Under the pieces are notes generated by a model that was not told the origin of the DNA, searched no databases, and was given only the letters and a program-made list of their open reading frames with translations. Of a DNA stretch of 64,000 nt, positions 42,530 through 57,032 are shown piece by piece. Origin of the DNA: Actinoplanes oblitus (GTDB lineage: Bacteria > Actinomycetota > Actinomycetes > Mycobacteriales > Micromonosporaceae); the NCBI RefSeq assembly GCF_030252345.1, contig NZ_CP126980.1:1875501-1939500 (forward strand), in the 5' to 3' direction. The first letter of the stretch is position 1. Every line of letters begins with the position of its first letter. A program made the translations under genes and the position numbers.

Positions 42530-43390
42530 GTGACATCCGATGAGCAGGCGGAAGCGGGCGCTGGCGGCCCCGCGCGGCCGCAGAACGTACTCGAGGAGAT
42601 CCTCGCCGGTGTGCGCGAGGACGTAGCGGCACGCCAGGAGGCGACGCCGCTCGACAAGGTGCGCGAGCTGGCCGCGGCGGCGCCGCCGGCGATCGACGCG
42701 TACGCCGCCCTGCGCAAGCCGGGCGTGGCGGTGATCGCCGAGGTGAAGCGGTCGTCGCCGTCGAAGGGCGCGCTCGCCGACATCCCCGACCCGGCCGAGC
42801 TGGCCGGGGAGTACGCGGCCGGCGGCGCCCGGTGCATCAGCGTGCTCACCGAGGGCCGATGGTTCGGCGGCTCACTGGACGACCTGGTCGCGGTGCGCGC
42901 CGCGGTCAAGGTGCCGGTGCTGCGCAAGGACTTCGTGGTCTCCAGCTACCAGGTGCACGAGGCCCGGGCGCACGGTGCCGACATGGTGCTGCTGATCGTC
43001 GCGGCGCTGGAGCAGAACGCGCTGGTCGGCCTCCTGGAGCGGATCGAGTCGCTGGGCATGACCGCCCTCGTCGAGGTGCACAACGAGGAGGAGGCGGACC
43101 GGGCGCTCGAGGCGAACGCGAAGGTCATCGGGGTGAACGCCCGGGACCTGCGCACCCTGGAGGTGGACCGGTCGGTCTTCGAGCGGATCGCCCCCGGCCT
43201 CCCGCAGAACGTCGTGAAGATCGCCGAGTCCGGCGTCCGCGGCCCGCACGACCTGATCCGGTACGCCTCGGCCGGCGCCGACGCGGTGCTGGTCGGCGAG
43301 GGCCTGGTGACCCAGAAGTCGCCGCGTGACGCGGTGGCCGAGCTGGTCAACGCCGGCAACCACCCGGCGACCCCGAGGCCGGTCCGATGA
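42530..43390 (+). CDS. trpC: Indole-3-glycerol phosphate synthase
   Basis: A 286-residue monofunctional TrpC (no TrpF domain), making indoleglycerol phosphate from CdRP. TIM-barrel motifs include [15 protein letters not shown], containing the catalytic lysine, then [53 protein letters not shown], and [13 protein letters not shown] start. It begins the trpCBA run and overlaps trpB by 4 bases. Confidence 0.95.
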   Translation: MTSDEQAEAGAGGPARPQNVLEEILAGVREDVAARQEATPLDKVRELAAAAPPAIDAYAALRKPGVAVIAEVKRSSPSKGALADIPDPAELAGEYAAGGARCISVLTEGRWFGGSLDDLVAVRAAVKVPVLRKDFVVSSYQVHEARAHGADMVLLIVAALEQNALVGLLERIESLGMTALVEVHNEEEADRALEANAKVIGVNARDLRTLEVDRSVFERIAPGLPQNVVKIAESGVRGPHDLIRYASAGADAVLVGEGLVTQKSPRDAVAELVNAGNHPATPRPVR

Positions 43391-44628
43391 CAGCGGCCGC
43401 CTTGCCCGACCGGGCGGGACATTTCGGGAAATATGGCGGCCGGTTCGTCCCGGAGGCGCTGATCAAGGCGCTGGACGAGCTGGAGGCGGCCTACCGGTCG
43501 GCCAAGACCGATCCGGCGTTCCAGGAGCAGTTCACCGATCTGCTGCTGAACTACGCGGGCACGCCGTCGCTGCTCTACCCGGCGAAACGGCTCTCCGCGA
43601 AGCTCGGCGCGGACATCTGGCTCAAGCGCGAGGACCTGAACCACACCGGCGCCCACAAGGTGCGCAACGTGCTGGGCCAGGCGCTGCTCGCCAAGCGGAT
43701 GGGCAAGCCCCGGGTGATCGCCGAGACCGGCGCCGGCCAGCACGGCGTGGCCAGCGCGACGGCTGCCGCCCTGCTCGACCTCGAGTGCGTGGTCTACATG
43801 GGCGAGATGGACACCGAGCGCCAGGCACTCAACGTCGCCCGGATGCGGATGCTCGGCGCCACCGTCGTCCCGGTCACCAACGGGTCGCGCACCCTCAAGG
43901 ACGCGCTCAACGAGGCGCTGCGCGACTGGGTCTCCACCGTGGAGACCACGCACTACCTGCTCGGCACCGCGGCCGGCCCGCACCCGTTCCCGGAGCTGGT
44001 CCGGGACTTCGTCGGCGGCATCGGCGTCGAGGCCCGGCAGCAGTGCCTGGACCAGCTCGGCCGGCTGCCGGACGCGGTGGCGGCCTGCGTCGGCGGCGGC
44101 TCCAACGCGATCGGCATCTTCCACGCGTTCGTCCCCGACGAGGGCGTCCGGCTGTACGGCTTCGAGGCCGGCGGCGACGGCGTGGCGACCGGCCGGCACG
44201 CGGCGTCCATCACCGGCGGCTCGGTCGGGGTGCTGCACGGCAACCGGACCTACCTGCTGCAGGACGAGGACGGGCAGACCATCGAGTCGCACTCGATCTC
44301 GGCCGGCCTGGACTACCCCGGTGTCGGCCCGGAGCACGCCTGGCTGCACGACACCGGCCGGGCGACCTACGAACCGGTCACCGACGACGAGGCGATGGCC
44401 GCGTTCCAGCTGCTCTGCCGGACCGAGGGGATCATCCCGGCGATCGAGAGCTCGCACGCGCTGGCCGGCGCCGCGAAGATCGCCCCGCGGCTGCGCGAGG
44501 AGCTGGGCCGGACGCCGACCATCGTGATCAACCTGTCCGGGCGTGGCGACAAGGACGTGCACACCGCCGGCGCCTACTTCGGCATCCTCGACCCGGTCGA
44601 GACCGTCGTCCCCGGGGAGAACACGTGA
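43387..44628 (+). CDS. trpB: Tryptophan synthase beta chain
   Basis: A 413-residue PLP enzyme joining indole and serine. K91 in HTGAHKVRN is the PLP lysine, and [10 protein letters not shown] and [10 protein letters not shown] are the cofactor phosphate and substrate loops. [11 protein letters not shown] is the usual N-terminus. It overlaps trpC (ATGA) and trpA (GTGA). Confidence 0.97.
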   Translation: MTAAALPDRAGHFGKYGGRFVPEALIKALDELEAAYRSAKTDPAFQEQFTDLLLNYAGTPSLLYPAKRLSAKLGADIWLKREDLNHTGAHKVRNVLGQALLAKRMGKPRVIAETGAGQHGVASATAAALLDLECVVYMGEMDTERQALNVARMRMLGATVVPVTNGSRTLKDALNEALRDWVSTVETTHYLLGTAAGPHPFPELVRDFVGGIGVEARQQCLDQLGRLPDAVAACVGGGSNAIGIFHAFVPDEGVRLYGFEAGGDGVATGRHAASITGGSVGVLHGNRTYLLQDEDGQTIESHSISAGLDYPGVGPEHAWLHDTGRATYEPVTDDEAMAAFQLLCRTEGIIPAIESSHALAGAAKIAPRLREELGRTPTIVINLSGRGDKDVHTAGAYFGILDPVETVVPGENT

Positions 44629-45428
44629 GTGTGAGCATCGGCGAGACCTTCGCCAAGGCGAAGGGCGAGAACCGCGCGGTCCTGGTCGGCTGCATGCCGG
44701 CCGGGTTGCCGACGGTCGAGCACAGCATCGAGCAGATGATCGCGATGCACGAGGCCGGCTGCGACGTGATCGAGGTCGAGCTGCCCTACTCGGATCCGGT
44801 GATGGACGGTCCGGTGATTCAGAAGGCCAGCGACATCGCGCTGGCCGGCGGGGTGCGCACCCGGGACACCCTGAAGATCATCGAGGCGGTGGCGTCGGCC
44901 GGCGCCACCGTCGTGCTGATGACCTACTGGAACCCGATCGAGAAGTACGGCGTCGACGCGTTCGCCCGCGACCTGGCCGCGGCCGGGGCCACCGGGCTGA
45001 TCACGCCCGACCTGATCCCGGACGAGGCCGCCGAGTGGATCGCCGCCTCGGACCGGCACCAGATCGACCGGACCTTCCTGGTCGCGCCGAGCTCGACCGA
45101 CGAGCGGCTCGCGATGACCCTGGAGAACTGCCGGGGCTTCGTCTACGCCACCGCGCTGATGGGCGTCACCGGCGCCCGTACGGCGGTCTCCTCGCAGGCG
45201 CCCGAGCTGGTCGCCCGGATCCGCGCGGCCGACCCGGCCATGCCGGTCGGGGTCGGTCTCGGCGTCGGCAACGGCGCGCAGGCCGCCGAGGTGGCCGCGT
45301 TCGCCGACGGGGTGATCGTGGGCAGCGCGCTGATCCGCTGCGTCCTCGACGCACCGGACCGGGCGGCCGGGCTGGCGAGTCTCCGGGCGCTCAGCTCGGA
45401 GCTGGCCGACGGCGTCCGCCACCGCTGA
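44625..45428 (+). CDS. trpA: Tryptophan synthase alpha chain
   Basis: A 267-residue TIM-barrel lyase that splits indoleglycerol phosphate to indole for TrpB. Catalytic residues are E50 in [13 protein letters not shown] and D61 in [11 protein letters not shown]. Later motifs are LIPDEAAEW and [18 protein letters not shown] at 44625 overlaps trpB's stop; the frame is open upstream within trpB. It is followed by a strong terminator. Confidence 0.96.
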   Translation: MSVSIGETFAKAKGENRAVLVGCMPAGLPTVEHSIEQMIAMHEAGCDVIEVELPYSDPVMDGPVIQKASDIALAGGVRTRDTLKIIEAVASAGATVVLMTYWNPIEKYGVDAFARDLAAAGATGLITPDLIPDEAAEWIAASDRHQIDRTFLVAPSSTDERLAMTLENCRGFVYATALMGVTGARTAVSSQAPELVARIRAADPAMPVGVGLGVGNGAQAAEVAAFADGVIVGSALIRCVLDAPDRAAGLASLRALSSELADGVRHR

Positions 45429-45436
45429 CGAGCGGA

Positions 45437-45463
45437 CCCGCGGGTCGTCCGGCGACCCGCGGG
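45437..45463 (+). terminator. Terminator of trpCBA
   Basis: An 11-base perfect stem, CCCGCGGGTCG with its complement (45437-45447 and 45453-45463), closes a 5-base loop 9 bases after the trpA stop. Confidence 0.7.
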
Positions 45464-45513
45464 CGAGCCGCGTGGTCGGCAGCCCTGGGCATTGCCAACT
45501 GGCCCCGCGGCGG

Positions 45514-45519
45514 TAGCGT
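45514..45519 (+). promoter_or_regulatory. -10 box of lgt, leaderless type
   Basis: TAGCGT ends 8 bases before the lgt GTG. No ribosome site fits in the gap, so a leaderless transcript is likely. Confidence 0.45.
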
Positions 45520-45527
45520 GTGCACCC

Positions 45528-46577
45528 GTGAACTACGCCCTCATCCCCAGTCCCACCACGTCGGTGTGGCACCTGGGCCCATTTCCGATCCGGGCCTACG
45601 CGCTCTGCATCATCGCCGGCATGGTGGTCGCCACCCTGCTCATGGAGCAGCGGCTGCGTCACCGCGGGGTGGCGCCCTGGGTGTCGCTGGACCTGGTGGT
45701 CTGGGCGGTGCCGTTCGGCATCCTCGGCGCCCGGGTCTACCACCTGATCACCTCGCCGCAGGACTACTTCGGCTCCGGTGGTGACCCGGTCCGGGCCCTC
45801 TACATCTGGGAGGGCGGCCTCGGCATCTGGGGCGCGGTGGCCGGCGGTGCGTTCGGCGCGTGGATCGCGGCGCGGCAGATCGGCCTGCCGCTGAGCGTCT
45901 TCGCCGACGCGCTCGCCCCGGCCCTGCCGGTGGCCCAGGCGATCGGCCGGTTCGGCAACTGGTTCAACAACGAGCTGTACGGCAAGGTCACCACCCTCCC
46001 GTGGGGCCTGCAGGTGCACGAGATGGACTCGGCCACCCCGGGCCACGCCACGATGATCGACGGCGAGCCGGTGACCCGTCCCGACCTGTACCACCCGACC
46101 TTCCTCTACGAGGTGATCTGGGATCTCGGCGTGGCCGGCCTGGTCTGGCTGCTGGACCGGAGATTCAAGTTCGGCCGTGGGCGGGCCTTCGCGCTCTACG
46201 TGATGGCGTACACGGCCGGCCGCTTCTGGATCGAGATGCTGCGCACCGACGAGGCCAACCACTTCTTCGGCATCCGGCTCAACGTGTTCGTCTCGATCGC
46301 CGTCTTCCTCGGTGCGGCGATCTACTTCGTCGTGATGCGCGGCCCGCGGGCCTACGTGGTGCCGATCGACGCGCCGGACACGGCGCCGGAGCCGGAGGCG
46401 GAGAGCGACGTCTCCTCGGTCGACGTGGGCGCGCCGGCGGCCGGCGGCAAGGTGCCCACCGGCTACCAGGTGGTCAGCGAGGAGCGGTTCCTGGCGTACC
46501 AGCGGACCGGTGTCCTGCCCCCGGCCGAGGCGCCGGAGAAGGCCGAAGTCACCACCCCGCCCGCCGCCGAGAACTGA
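45528..46577 (+). CDS. lgt: Prolipoprotein diacylglyceryl transferase
   Basis: Lgt transfers diacylglycerol to the lipobox cysteine of prolipoproteins, the step before LspA (5728). The 349-residue product has seven predicted membrane helices (about 15-270); the signature is GRFGNWFNNELYG with its conserved Arg, and TFLYEVIWDLGVAGLVW and AYTAGRFWIEMLRTDEA follow. A long hydrophilic C-terminal tail (about 285-349), Glu/Ala-rich, is typical of actinobacteria. GTG at 45528 matches the family start; the frame is open to 45492. Confidence 0.95.
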   Translation: MNYALIPSPTTSVWHLGPFPIRAYALCIIAGMVVATLLMEQRLRHRGVAPWVSLDLVVWAVPFGILGARVYHLITSPQDYFGSGGDPVRALYIWEGGLGIWGAVAGGAFGAWIAARQIGLPLSVFADALAPALPVAQAIGRFGNWFNNELYGKVTTLPWGLQVHEMDSATPGHATMIDGEPVTRPDLYHPTFLYEVIWDLGVAGLVWLLDRRFKFGRGRAFALYVMAYTAGRFWIEMLRTDEANHFFGIRLNVFVSIAVFLGAAIYFVVMRGPRAYVVPIDAPDTAPEPEAESDVSSVDVGAPAAGGKVPTGYQVVSEERFLAYQRTGVLPPAEAPEKAEVTTPPAAEN

Positions 46578-46585
46578 CGAGCGCC

Positions 46586-47755
46586 ATGCGCACGGCCGTG
46601 GTGGTGGGCGCCGGGATGGCCGGTCTGGCCGCTGCCGGCGCGCTGTCCCGTACCGGCTGGCGGGTGACGCTGCTGGAGCGAGCCGAACGGATCGCCGCGC
46701 CGCCCACCGCCGTCGTCCTCTGGCCGAACGGCCGCCGCGCCCTGGACGCGCTCGACCCGGACGGCGGCTGGTCGGCGATCGCCTCCCCGCTGCCGGACGG
46801 CGGGGTCCGCCGCCCGGACGGGCAGTGGCTGGTGGCACCGCGTCCGCGGATCGCCGCGGCCGGCCCCCGGCCGGCCGTCGCCCATCTGGAGGATCTCTAC
46901 GACGCGCTGGTCGCGGGCCTCGGCGACACCGAGATCCGGACCGGCTTCGAGGTGCACACGGTCCGCACCGGTCGCCGGGAACGCCCCGCGGTCGGTGACG
47001 GCCACACGCTGATCGAGGCCGACCTGCTGGTCGCCGCGGACGGCATCGACAGCCGGGTCCGCACCGCCCTGGCCCCGGAGTCGACGGTGGTCGGCTCGGG
47101 TTTCGCCGCCTGGCAGGCGGTCATCCCCGGTTACCGGATGCCGCGGCCGGCCGAGGGCCAGGTGCTGGGCGGTGAGACGCTCGGCGCCGGCTACCGCTTC
47201 GTGGCCATCCCGCTGGGCGCGCACGCGGCCGGCAAGGGCGGCGTCTACTGGGTAGCGACCGCCGCCGGCGCCGCCCGCCCGGAACCGCCCGCCACCCAGC
47301 TGGCCCTGCTCCAGCGCTGGTTCGCCGGCTGGCACGAACCGGTCGGCGAGTTGCTCTCGCTGACCCGCCCGGAGGAGTTGGTCCCGCAGGGCGTCCGCGA
47401 GCTGCGTCCGCTGCCGCGCAGCTACGCCTTCCCGTCCGGGCCCGGCGGGGTGCTGCTGATCGGCGACGCCGCGCACGCCATGCCGCACCATCTGGGTCAG
47501 GGCGCCTGCCTGGCCTTCGAGGACGCGGCGACGCTGCACTCGCTGTTCGCCGGCGCGGCACCCGGCGACGCGCTCACCCGTGCCCTGGACGCCTACACCC
47601 GCCTGCGCCAGCCGCGCACCACCAGCGTCGTCCGCCAGAGTCGCCGCATGTCAGCGGTGGTCCAGGCGCGCGGCCGGCTGGCGCTGCGAGCCCGCGACGC
47701 CGCCCTCAACCACATGCGCCCCCGCACGCTCGTCGACTGGTCGCCGCCCGAGTAA
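46586..47755 (+). CDS. FAD-dependent monooxygenase
   Basis: A 389-residue group A flavoprotein hydroxylase. The dinucleotide fold VVVGAGMAGLAAAGALSRTGWRVTLLER, the DG motif LLVAADGIDSRVR and the GD motif LLIGDAAHAMPHHLGQGACLAFEDA are all present. The substrate is probably an aromatic compound but cannot be named. It starts 8 bases after lgt and may be cotranscribed. Confidence 0.9.
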   Translation: MRTAVVVGAGMAGLAAAGALSRTGWRVTLLERAERIAAPPTAVVLWPNGRRALDALDPDGGWSAIASPLPDGGVRRPDGQWLVAPRPRIAAAGPRPAVAHLEDLYDALVAGLGDTEIRTGFEVHTVRTGRRERPAVGDGHTLIEADLLVAADGIDSRVRTALAPESTVVGSGFAAWQAVIPGYRMPRPAEGQVLGGETLGAGYRFVAIPLGAHAAGKGGVYWVATAAGAARPEPPATQLALLQRWFAGWHEPVGELLSLTRPEELVPQGVRELRPLPRSYAFPSGPGGVLLIGDAAHAMPHHLGQGACLAFEDAATLHSLFAGAAPGDALTRALDAYTRLRQPRTTSVVRQSRRMSAVVQARGRLALRARDAALNHMRPRTLVDWSPPE

Positions 47756-48226
47756 CCGGAATTCCCCGGCAAAACCCTTTTCCGGTACGACTCGGAGCCC
47801 CGTGCCGACCGGCCCGCGAGGCCGCGCCGCCACCGGACCGCGGCGCGTGTCGTGCGGGTCCGCTGCTGGTGACGGGCCGGGGCGAAGGTCCGGGCGAGTC
47901 CACGGGTTCGCGGGGGGCACCGTGGATCGGCGGGGACCCCGCCGGCCCGCGTCTTCCTACGCTGCAAAGCGCCGGGCCGGCCGGGTTCAGTGTGTGAGAT
48001 TCCCCCGGATCCGGGGAGCGGGCGGACCGGTCCGGTGATTTCACCCATCCGATACAGGTGACCACCTCACTCGGGGGACCCGCGCGGGCGTGTTTTCGGT
48101 AATGGGCGATCACAGTTCTGGTGCTTACCGCGTACCATATGGTGGGAAGTGTGAGCCAGTCGCGCGCCGCCCTCCGGGAGCCGCGCGGGCCGCGCGGCGG
48201 ACGGATCGAGGCGGCGCGCGGGCGGG
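47756..48226. other. Intergenic region with palindromes
   Basis: These 471 bases have no supported gene. Two palindromes stand side by side, CCCCGGATCCGGGG (48003-48016) and CGGACCGGTCCG (48023-48034), which may end transcription from the convergent genes. The rest is unremarkable. Confidence 0.45.
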
Positions 48227-49105
48227 TCAGAGGGGTGCCGGGGCCGGCTCGGCGATGCAGGCGGTGCCGACGCGGCGGAAGCCGACGCGGGTGTAGAGGC
48301 GGGCCACGTCGTCGTCGCCGGCGGAGAGGAAGACCAGGCCGGCGCCCCGGTGCAGCAGGTTGCGGGCGAGCGTGGCGGTGAGCTGGGAGGCGTAGCCGCG
48401 GCCGCGTGCCGAGGGCAGCGTGGCCACCCCGGCGATCTCCGCCACGTCGCCGACCTGCTGGCTGGTGCCGGTGGCCAGGATGCCCTCCTCCGGCGACTCC
48501 ACCACGGCCGTCTCGTAGTTCCCGGAGCCGAGCAGCGCGCGGGCCTGCCGGACCGCCTCGTCGCCGGGTGCCAGGCTCGCCGCGGCATCCCGCTCGGACG
48601 GCCCGGCACCCTCGATGACCAGGGCTTTCTCGGCGATCTCCAGGGGTGAGCGGTAGGCCGGGGCGGCGAACGCGAGCCGGGCCACGGCGCGCGACGCGGC
48701 CAGGTCGGCGGCGAACCCGGGCGATGCCGGATCGAGCAGCCGGATGGTCGCGCCGGGCACCGGCAGATCCGGCACCAGGGCCTGCGGATCGAGCGTGAGC
48801 AGCGGCGCGAGGAGCACCTCCAGGCCCGCCGAGCGGGCCACCGCGAGCAGGTCCGGGGTGGTCTCGTGGACCCACTCGAACGCCTCCGGGACACCCAGCT
48901 CACGCTGCCGCCGGCGGGCCTCGGTCAGGTCGGCGGCCGACGGGGTGGGCGAGCCCAGCCGGGGCCGGGCGTAGTAGGGCCATCCGTCGCCCTCGCGGAC
49001 GAAGAGCACCAGCGAGCCGATCTCCTCGATCCGGGACCAGGGCCGGGGCAAAGCATCGTAGAACCGTTCGAGCCGGTCGAAGAGGTCGGAATCCGCTCGC
49101 GCCAT
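48227..49105 (-). CDS. GNAT family N-acetyltransferase
   Basis: A 292-residue protein. The C-terminal third (about 205-285) is a GNAT domain with the acetyl-CoA-binding pattern GVATLPSARGRGYASQLTATLA and YTRVGFRRVG; the N-terminal part is less conserved and includes WPYYARPRLG. The substrate is unknown. It diverges from gltB with a 200-base gap. Confidence 0.85.
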   Translation of the reverse strand: MARADSDLFDRLERFYDALPRPWSRIEEIGSLVLFVREGDGWPYYARPRLGSPTPSAADLTEARRRQRELGVPEAFEWVHETTPDLLAVARSAGLEVLLAPLLTLDPQALVPDLPVPGATIRLLDPASPGFAADLAASRAVARLAFAAPAYRSPLEIAEKALVIEGAGPSERDAAASLAPGDEAVRQARALLGSGNYETAVVESPEEGILATGTSQQVGDVAEIAGVATLPSARGRGYASQLTATLARNLLHRGAGLVFLSAGDDDVARLYTRVGFRRVGTACIAEPAPAPL

Positions 49106-49223
49106 CGCGCGAGACTACCGGGCGCCGGTTCGGCTGTGCTATTCAGTTCGTCCGCACCATGCCGGAGTTCGGGTCGTGCGTACCGAGCCAGGTGTGATCA
49201 ATCCGCACCTGGCGGAGATCGGT

Positions 49224-49248
49224 GTCTCTTAACGTAGACTCAAGAGAC
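49224..49248 (+). promoter_or_regulatory. Dyad upstream of gltB
   Basis: GTCTCTT (49224-49230) and AAGAGAC (49242-49248) form perfect 7-base arms separated by 11 bases, ending 58 bases before the gltB start in an AT-richer patch. It may be an operator for nitrogen control or a leader hairpin; it does not match the usual GlnR box. Confidence 0.45.
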
Positions 49249-49306
49249 TTTGCAGGGCCGACGTCGTCCCGACCTTGATCCGAAACACCAGACGACAGGA
49301 GGCCCG

Positions 49307-53852
<4,546 letters not shown>

Positions 53853-53860
<8 letters not shown>

Positions 53861-55325
53861 CCCGAACGGTTTCCTCCGCTACCAGCGGCAGCTGCCCAAG
53901 CGGCGGCCGGTCCCGGTGCGGATCATGGACTGGCGCGAGGTCTACCCGCCCGCGGGCGAGGAGCTGATCCGCGACCAGGCCACCCGCTGCATGGACTGCG
54001 GCATCCCGTTCTGCCACGACGGGTGCCCGCTGGGCAACCGCATCCCGGACTGGAACGACCTGGTGCGTACCGGGAACTGGGAGTCGGCGGCCGAGTCGCT
54101 GCACGCCACCAACAACTTCCCGGAGTTCACCGGCCGGCTCTGCCCGGCGCCGTGCGAGGCGGCCTGCGTGCTGGGCATCGGCGACGACCCGGTGACCATC
54201 AAGCAGGTCGAGGTGGAGATCGCCAACCACGCGTTCGACCTGGGCTTCGTCCGGCCGCAGCCGGCGCCGGTGGCGTCCGGCAAGTCGGTCGCGGTGGTCG
54301 GTTCCGGCCCGGCCGGCCTGGCCGCCGCGCAGCAGCTGGCCCGGGCCGGGCACGCGGTCACCGTCTACGAGCGGGACGACCGGATCGGTGGCCTGCTCCG
54401 CTACGGCATCCCGGACTTCAAGATCGAGAAGCACGTGATCGACGCGCGGCTCGAGCAGATGGCCGCCGAGGGCGTGGTCTTCCAGACCGGGGTCAACGTG
54501 GGCGTCGACATCACCGCCGACGACCTGCGCGAGCGGTACGACGCGGTGCTGCTGGCCGCCGGCGCGCTGGCCGGCCGGGACACCCCGGAGACCCCGGGCC
54601 GCCACCTCAACGGCGTGCACCTGGCGATGGAGCACCTGGTCCCGGCCAACCGGATCGTCGCGGGCCTGCAGGACACCACGCCGATCGACGCCAAGGGCAA
54701 GCACGTGATCATCATCGGCGGTGGCGACACCGGGGCGGACTGCCTCGGCGTCGCGCACCGTCAGGGCGCCGCCTCGGTGACCCAGCTGGACCAGTACCCG
54801 CTGCCGCCGGAGGTCCGGGCCGGGCTCAAGGACCCGTGGCCGACCTGGCCGATGATCCTGCGCAACTACGCCGCGCACGAGGAGGGTGGCGACCGGATCT
54901 TCGGCGTCGCCGTCCAGGAGTTCGTCGGCGACGAGCGGGGCAACCTGGTCGCGATCCGGCTGGCCGAGGTCTCGGTGCAGCGGGTCGACGGGGTCCGGAC
55001 GGTCACCGTGGTACCCGGCTCGGAGCGCGAGCTGCGCGCCGACCTGGTGCTGCTGGCGATCGGCTTCGAGGGCACCGAGGACCAGCCGCTGCTGGCCCAG
55101 TTCGGCCTGACCCGCAACCGGCGCAACGTGCTGGACGCGAACCGGGAGTGGCAGACCGACGCCGAGGGCGTGTTCGTGGCGGGCGACATGCACAAGGGCG
55201 CGTCGCTGATCGTCTGGGCGATCGCCGAGGGCCGGTCGGCCGCCGCGGCGATCCACGACTACCTGGGCGCGGCGGGAGATCTGCCGGCACCCGTTCGCTC
55301 GGACCAGCAGCCGCTCTCGGTCTGA
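53853..55325 (+). CDS. gltD: Glutamate synthase small subunit
   Basis: GltD, 490 residues, passes electrons from NADPH to GltB. N-terminal cysteines in [17 protein letters not shown] and [12 protein letters not shown] bind two 4Fe-4S clusters; an FAD fold ([22 protein letters not shown]) and an NADPH fold ([15 protein letters not shown]) follow. GTG at 53853 lies inside the end of gltB. A T-tailed terminator follows. Confidence 0.97.
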
Positions 55326-55340
55326 GTAAGCGTTCACTGG

Positions 55341-55377
55341 GGCCCGTCACCCTTTTCGGGGGGTGGCGGGCCTCTTT
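55341..55377 (+). terminator. Rho-independent terminator of gltBD
   Basis: A 12-base stem with one G-U pair (55341-55352 and 55361-55372) closes an 8-base loop and is followed by TCTTTGTG. It is the most classical terminator in the window. Confidence 0.88.
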
Positions 55378-55595
55378 GTGCTGGTCGGGGACTTGATCGA
55401 CGTACGCGACAGGGGGTTGTGGCATGTGGCGCCGGTCGCCTTCAGGCGACCGATAAGCTGATCCGGCGGTCGCTGAAGCCCGCGGACGACGCAGCGAACC
55501 CGTGATTTCCCGGGTTGACCTCGCCGTCGACACCCGCAATTCATGCCGAGGACGGGGGTCGCTCGCCGAGCCGCCCCAGGAGAAGGATTAGCCTG

Positions 55596-57032
55596 ATGGC
55601 CGTGACACGCCGCGTAAAGATCGTCTGCACGATGGGCCCCGCCACCAAGTCTCCCGAGCGGATGCTCGGGCTGGTCGAGGCGGGCATGGACGTGGCCCGG
55701 ATGAACTTCAGCCACGACACCCGGGAGAACCACCGGGAGATGTACGAGCTGGTCCGGTCCGCGTCGGAGCAGGCGGGCCGTGCCGTCGCCATCCTCGCCG
55801 ACCTGCAGGGTCCGAAGATCCGGCTGGGGAAGTTCGCCGACGGCCCGCACCGCTGGGAGACCGGTGACCGGGTGGTCATCACCGGTGACGAGATCATCGG
55901 CACCAAGGACCGGGTCTCCTGCACCTATACGAAGCTGCCGCAGGAGGTCAAGGTCGGTGACCGCCTGCTGATCGACGACGGCAAGGTGGCCGTCGAGGTG
56001 ACCGGCGTCGAGGGCAACGACATCAGCGTCCTGGTCACCGAGGGTGGCCCGGTCAGCAACAACAAGGGTGTCTCGCTGCCGAACGTCGCGGTGAGCGTCC
56101 CCGCCATGAGCGACAAGGACGAGCAGGACCTGCGGTTCGCGCTGAAACTCGGCGTCGACCTGGTGGCCCTGTCGTTCGTCAGGTCGCCCGACGACATCAA
56201 GCTCGTCCACCAGGTGATGGACGAGGAGGGCCGCCGCGTCCCGGTGATCGCCAAGGTGGAGAAGCCGGAGGCGGTCGAGCACCTCGAGGCGATCGTGCTG
56301 GCCTTCGACGGCGTCATGGTCGCCCGCGGTGACCTGGGCGTCGAGCTGCCGCTGGACCAGGTCCCGCTGGTGCAGAAGCGCGCCGTGCAGCTGTGCCGGG
56401 AGAACGCGAAGCCGGTCATCGTGGCCACCCAGATGCTCGACTCGATGATCGAGAACTCGCGCCCGACCCGGGCCGAGGCCTCCGACGTCGCCAACGCCGT
56501 GCTCGACGGCACCGACGCGGTGATGCTCTCCGGTGAGACCAGCGTCGGCAAGTACCCGGTGCTCACGGTCAGCACGATGGCCAAGATCGTCACCACCACC
56601 GAGTCCGGCGGCCTGGGCGTGGCCCGGCTGCAGCACGACCCGAAGACGCACGGTGGCGCGCTCACCATCGCCGCCTCGCAGATCGCGCGGAACATCGGCG
56701 CCAAGGCGCTGGTGGCGTTCTCGCAGACCGGTGACACCGTGCGCCGCCTCGCCCGGCTGCACTGCGACCTGCCGCTCTACGCGTTCACCCCGGTCGACCA
56801 CGTCCGCAGCACCCTGGCGCTGAGCTGGGGCGTGGAGACGTTCCTGACCGACTTCGTGGAGCACACCGACGACATGTTCCGCCAGGTGGACGCGAAGATG
56901 CTGGGTCTGGGCCTGGCCAAGCCCGGCGACTACGTGGTCGTCGTGGCCGGCTCCCCGCCGAACGCGCCGGGTTCCACCAACACCCTGCGCGTGCACCAGC
57001 TCGGCTCGCTCGTGGACCCGTCCGCCGTATGA
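55596..57032 (+). CDS. pyk: Pyruvate kinase
   Basis: A 478-residue pyruvate kinase producing ATP and pyruvate from PEP. The start RRVKIVCTMGPA, LADLQGPKIRLG, the active-site lysine region VIAKVEKPEAVEHL, VARGDLGVE and ATQMLDSMIENSRPTRAEA are all present, followed by the C-terminal allosteric domain (about 345-478). ATG at 55596 has AGGAGA upstream; the frame is open to 55515. It overlaps tesB by 4 bases. Confidence 0.96.
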   Translation: MAVTRRVKIVCTMGPATKSPERMLGLVEAGMDVARMNFSHDTRENHREMYELVRSASEQAGRAVAILADLQGPKIRLGKFADGPHRWETGDRVVITGDEIIGTKDRVSCTYTKLPQEVKVGDRLLIDDGKVAVEVTGVEGNDISVLVTEGGPVSNNKGVSLPNVAVSVPAMSDKDEQDLRFALKLGVDLVALSFVRSPDDIKLVHQVMDEEGRRVPVIAKVEKPEAVEHLEAIVLAFDGVMVARGDLGVELPLDQVPLVQKRAVQLCRENAKPVIVATQMLDSMIENSRPTRAEASDVANAVLDGTDAVMLSGETSVGKYPVLTVSTMAKIVTTTESGGLGVARLQHDPKTHGGALTIAASQIARNIGAKALVAFSQTGDTVRRLARLHCDLPLYAFTPVDHVRSTLALSWGVETFLTDFVEHTDDMFRQVDAKMLGLGLAKPGDYVVVVAGSPPNAPGSTNTLRVHQLGSLVDPSAV

